Shown here piece after piece: positions 61,465 through 64,000 of a stretch of DNA of 64,000 bases. This stretch comes from Amycolatopsis keratiniphila subsp. keratiniphila (GTDB lineage Bacteria; Actinomycetota; Actinomycetes; Mycobacteriales; Pseudonocardiaceae), in the NCBI RefSeq assembly GCF_001620365.2, contig NZ_LQMT02000018.1:64396-128395 (forward strand), in the 5' to 3' direction. The notes beneath the pieces are model-generated. The model saw only the letters and a list, made by a program, of their open reading frames with translations. It did not search any database and was not told the DNA's origin. Each line of letters opens with the position of its first letter. The first letter of the stretch is position 1. The translations under genes were made by a program, and so were the position numbers.

Positions 61465-62406
61465 GTGATCGTGGTGGGTGGAGAGGCGCTGGTCGACCTC
61501 GTTCCTGGTGAACCGTTGGATTCCACTGTGGACGGTGGGTTGCGCGCGCTGCTGCCCCGGATGGGTGGTGGTCCCTACAACGTCGCGCTCGCCGCCGGGC
61601 GGCTCGGCGTCCCGACGGGTTTCCTCTCGCGCGTCTCGAACGACCGTTTCGGTGTCGCGCTGGTGGACCGCCTGCACGCCTCCGGCGTCGACACCGCGTT
61701 GCTGCAGCGGGGAAACGAGCCGACGACGCTCGCCGTGGTCGCGCTCGACGACAAGGGCTCCGCCCGGTACACCTTCTACACCGAGGGCACCGCGGACCGG
61801 CTCGTCGCCGACCCCGGACCGCTCCCCGAAGATGTGACGGCGCTCTCCCTCGGCACCCTCGGCATGGTCCTGGAGCCGGGCGCGAGCACTTACGAAACGC
61901 TGTTGCGCCGCGAATCCGCGCGCGGCGTGCTGACCGTCCTCGATCCGAACATCCGTGCGGCGCTGATCGAGGATCCGGCGGCGTACCGGGCGCGGTTCGA
62001 GTCCTGGCTGCCGCATGTCCGCCTGCTCAAGATCTCCGACGACGACACGGAATGGCTCGCCGAAGGCGCCGACCCGGTCGACGCGGCAAAGGTCTGGACC
62101 TCTAGCGGAGTCGATGCCGTCGTGCTCACCCGCGGCGCGCGAGGGTTGTCCGTCATCACACGAGCGGGCGAAATCGCGCAGGTCCCGTCACGCCGGGTCG
62201 ACGTGGTCGACACGATCGGCGCCGGTGACACCGTGCAAGGCGCCCTGCTGGCCTGGCTGTACTCGAACGGCGTGCGGGACGTGTCCACTCTCGACCCCGA
62301 CGGCTGGCGCACGGCGCTCGAATTCGCGGCGAAAGCGGCGTCGATCACCGTCTCGCGGAGCGGGGCGGAACCGCCGACGGCCGAAGATATGGCATCCGCC
62401 GTGTGA
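61465..62406 (+). CDS. PfkB family carbohydrate kinase (fructokinase-like)
   Basis: A 313-residue ribokinase-fold kinase. GGGPYNVALAAGRLG near 34-48 is the sugar-site signature; DTIGAGDTVQGALLAWL with catalytic Asp255 (GAGD 252-255) is the ATP/catalytic signature. It is closest in pattern to bacterial fructokinases. The GTG start appears leaderless. No sugar transporter is nearby. Confidence 0.9.
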   Translation: MIVVGGEALVDLVPGEPLDSTVDGGLRALLPRMGGGPYNVALAAGRLGVPTGFLSRVSNDRFGVALVDRLHASGVDTALLQRGNEPTTLAVVALDDKGSARYTFYTEGTADRLVADPGPLPEDVTALSLGTLGMVLEPGASTYETLLRRESARGVLTVLDPNIRAALIEDPAAYRARFESWLPHVRLLKISDDDTEWLAEGADPVDAAKVWTSSGVDAVVLTRGARGLSVITRAGEIAQVPSRRVDVVDTIGAGDTVQGALLAWLYSNGVRDVSTLDPDGWRTALEFAAKAASITVSRSGAEPPTAEDMASAV

Positions 62407-62598
62407 ACCTGGTCCCAAAGGGGCTGTTGTGAGCAACTCACCCGCTGCGCGTTGACCCCATTCTCGACTAGCGTGGAGGGGAATTCATACCCCAGCGGGG
62501 CGGTGTGCAGCGAGGCCGTGGGTCACGCGCGTGAAAGAGGGCGTACCTGTGGAACCTACAGGCGCCGCCGGCCCGTGCTGAACGTGAGAGGGACTTAC

Positions 62599-63915
<1,317 letters not shown>

Positions 63916-63932
63916 TCCCGCCCCTCCCGCAA

Positions 63933-63989
63933 ATGTCATGAAAGGGTCGTTCCTGACGTTTTTCGTCAGGAACGACCCTTTCATGACAT
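63933..63989. terminator. Palindrome with 26-bp perfect arms after gltA
   Basis: Arm 63933-63958 (starting ATGTCATGAAAGGGTCGTTC) pairs perfectly with 63964-63989 around TTTTT. It is the full-length form of the element at 38490-38544 and lies 18 bp after the gltA stop. Confidence 0.88.
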
Positions 63990-64000
63990 CCGGGCGTGCG

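Overview
The window is 64 kb of a high-GC actinomycete chromosome, most likely Amycolatopsis or a close Pseudonocardiales relative. This rests on the GC-rich third positions, many GTG starts, chains of genes overlapping by 4 bp (ATGA/GTGA), IdeR-type iron boxes, the actinobacterial division gene sepH, a conservon (cvnABCD), EphD- and DUF3558-type proteins, and long perfect intergenic palindromes. I see no rRNA, tRNA, CRISPR array, IS element or prophage. The region looks like ordinary chromosome core with accessory cassettes inserted between conserved anchors. As I recall, the anchors TrmH / DUF2537 protein / SepH / SerC, followed by two citrate synthases, also occur together in mycobacteria (Rv0881-Rv0884c, citA, gltA2).

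Layout. 1-569: no convincing gene; a cluster of inverted repeats, an orphan iron box and a terminator. 570-7054 (minus): arylamine N-acetyltransferase, superoxide dismutase, a membrane-anchored serine hydrolase, an iron-box-controlled heme oxygenase with a TetR gene, and a GCS2-type ligase. 7271-9978: trmH-family methylase, DUF2537 protein, MmcQ/YjbR protein, convergent sepH. 10169-17720: an OmpR/HK two-component system and a lipoprotein/MacA/MacB export operon with a fucosidase between them; both promoters carry the same TAAGC-N6-TAAGC direct repeat. 17801-20567: GT87 mannosyltransferase, serC, a small gene. 20797-25574 (minus): ABC exporter, NarL-type HK/RR and serine hydrolase operon. 25659-30721: AbiEii remnant, TetR/MFS pair, EphD-like epoxide hydrolase-SDR fusion with its TetR. 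30773-36617: citA and divergent ureABCFGD. 36675-38478: secretory lipase and divergent TetR.

38558-45303 (minus) is the most unusual part: a nitrate/sulfonate-type ABC importer (SBP, permease, ATPase) runs by 4-bp overlaps straight into a complete conservon (CvnA kinase-like sensor with an NIT-like domain, CvnB roadblock, CvnC DUF742, CvnD GTPase). It reads as one seven-gene transport and signalling operon.

45683-50928: a secreted protein, pdxH, MFS exporter, DUF3558 lipoprotein, APC permease. 50932-53149: two tandem metallo-beta-lactamase-fold paralogues under a TetR regulator. 53346-58858: nucleotidyltransferase, FadD-like ligase, aldose epimerase, GNAT, amidohydrolase, small membrane protein. 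58891-63915: Uma2 endonuclease-like protein, acyl-CoA dehydrogenase with divergent TetR, PfkB kinase, gltA.

Two sequence-scale patterns run across the window. First, gene ends are marked by long perfect palindromes whose arms often begin (A/G)TGAA or TCGTGA and in several cases supply the stop codons. Second, a coding-embedded near-palindrome TCCACNNTGGA occurs at eight places, far more than base composition predicts. Many genes also look leaderless, with a TANNNT -10 box 6-8 nt before the start codon and no Shine-Dalgarno sequence.
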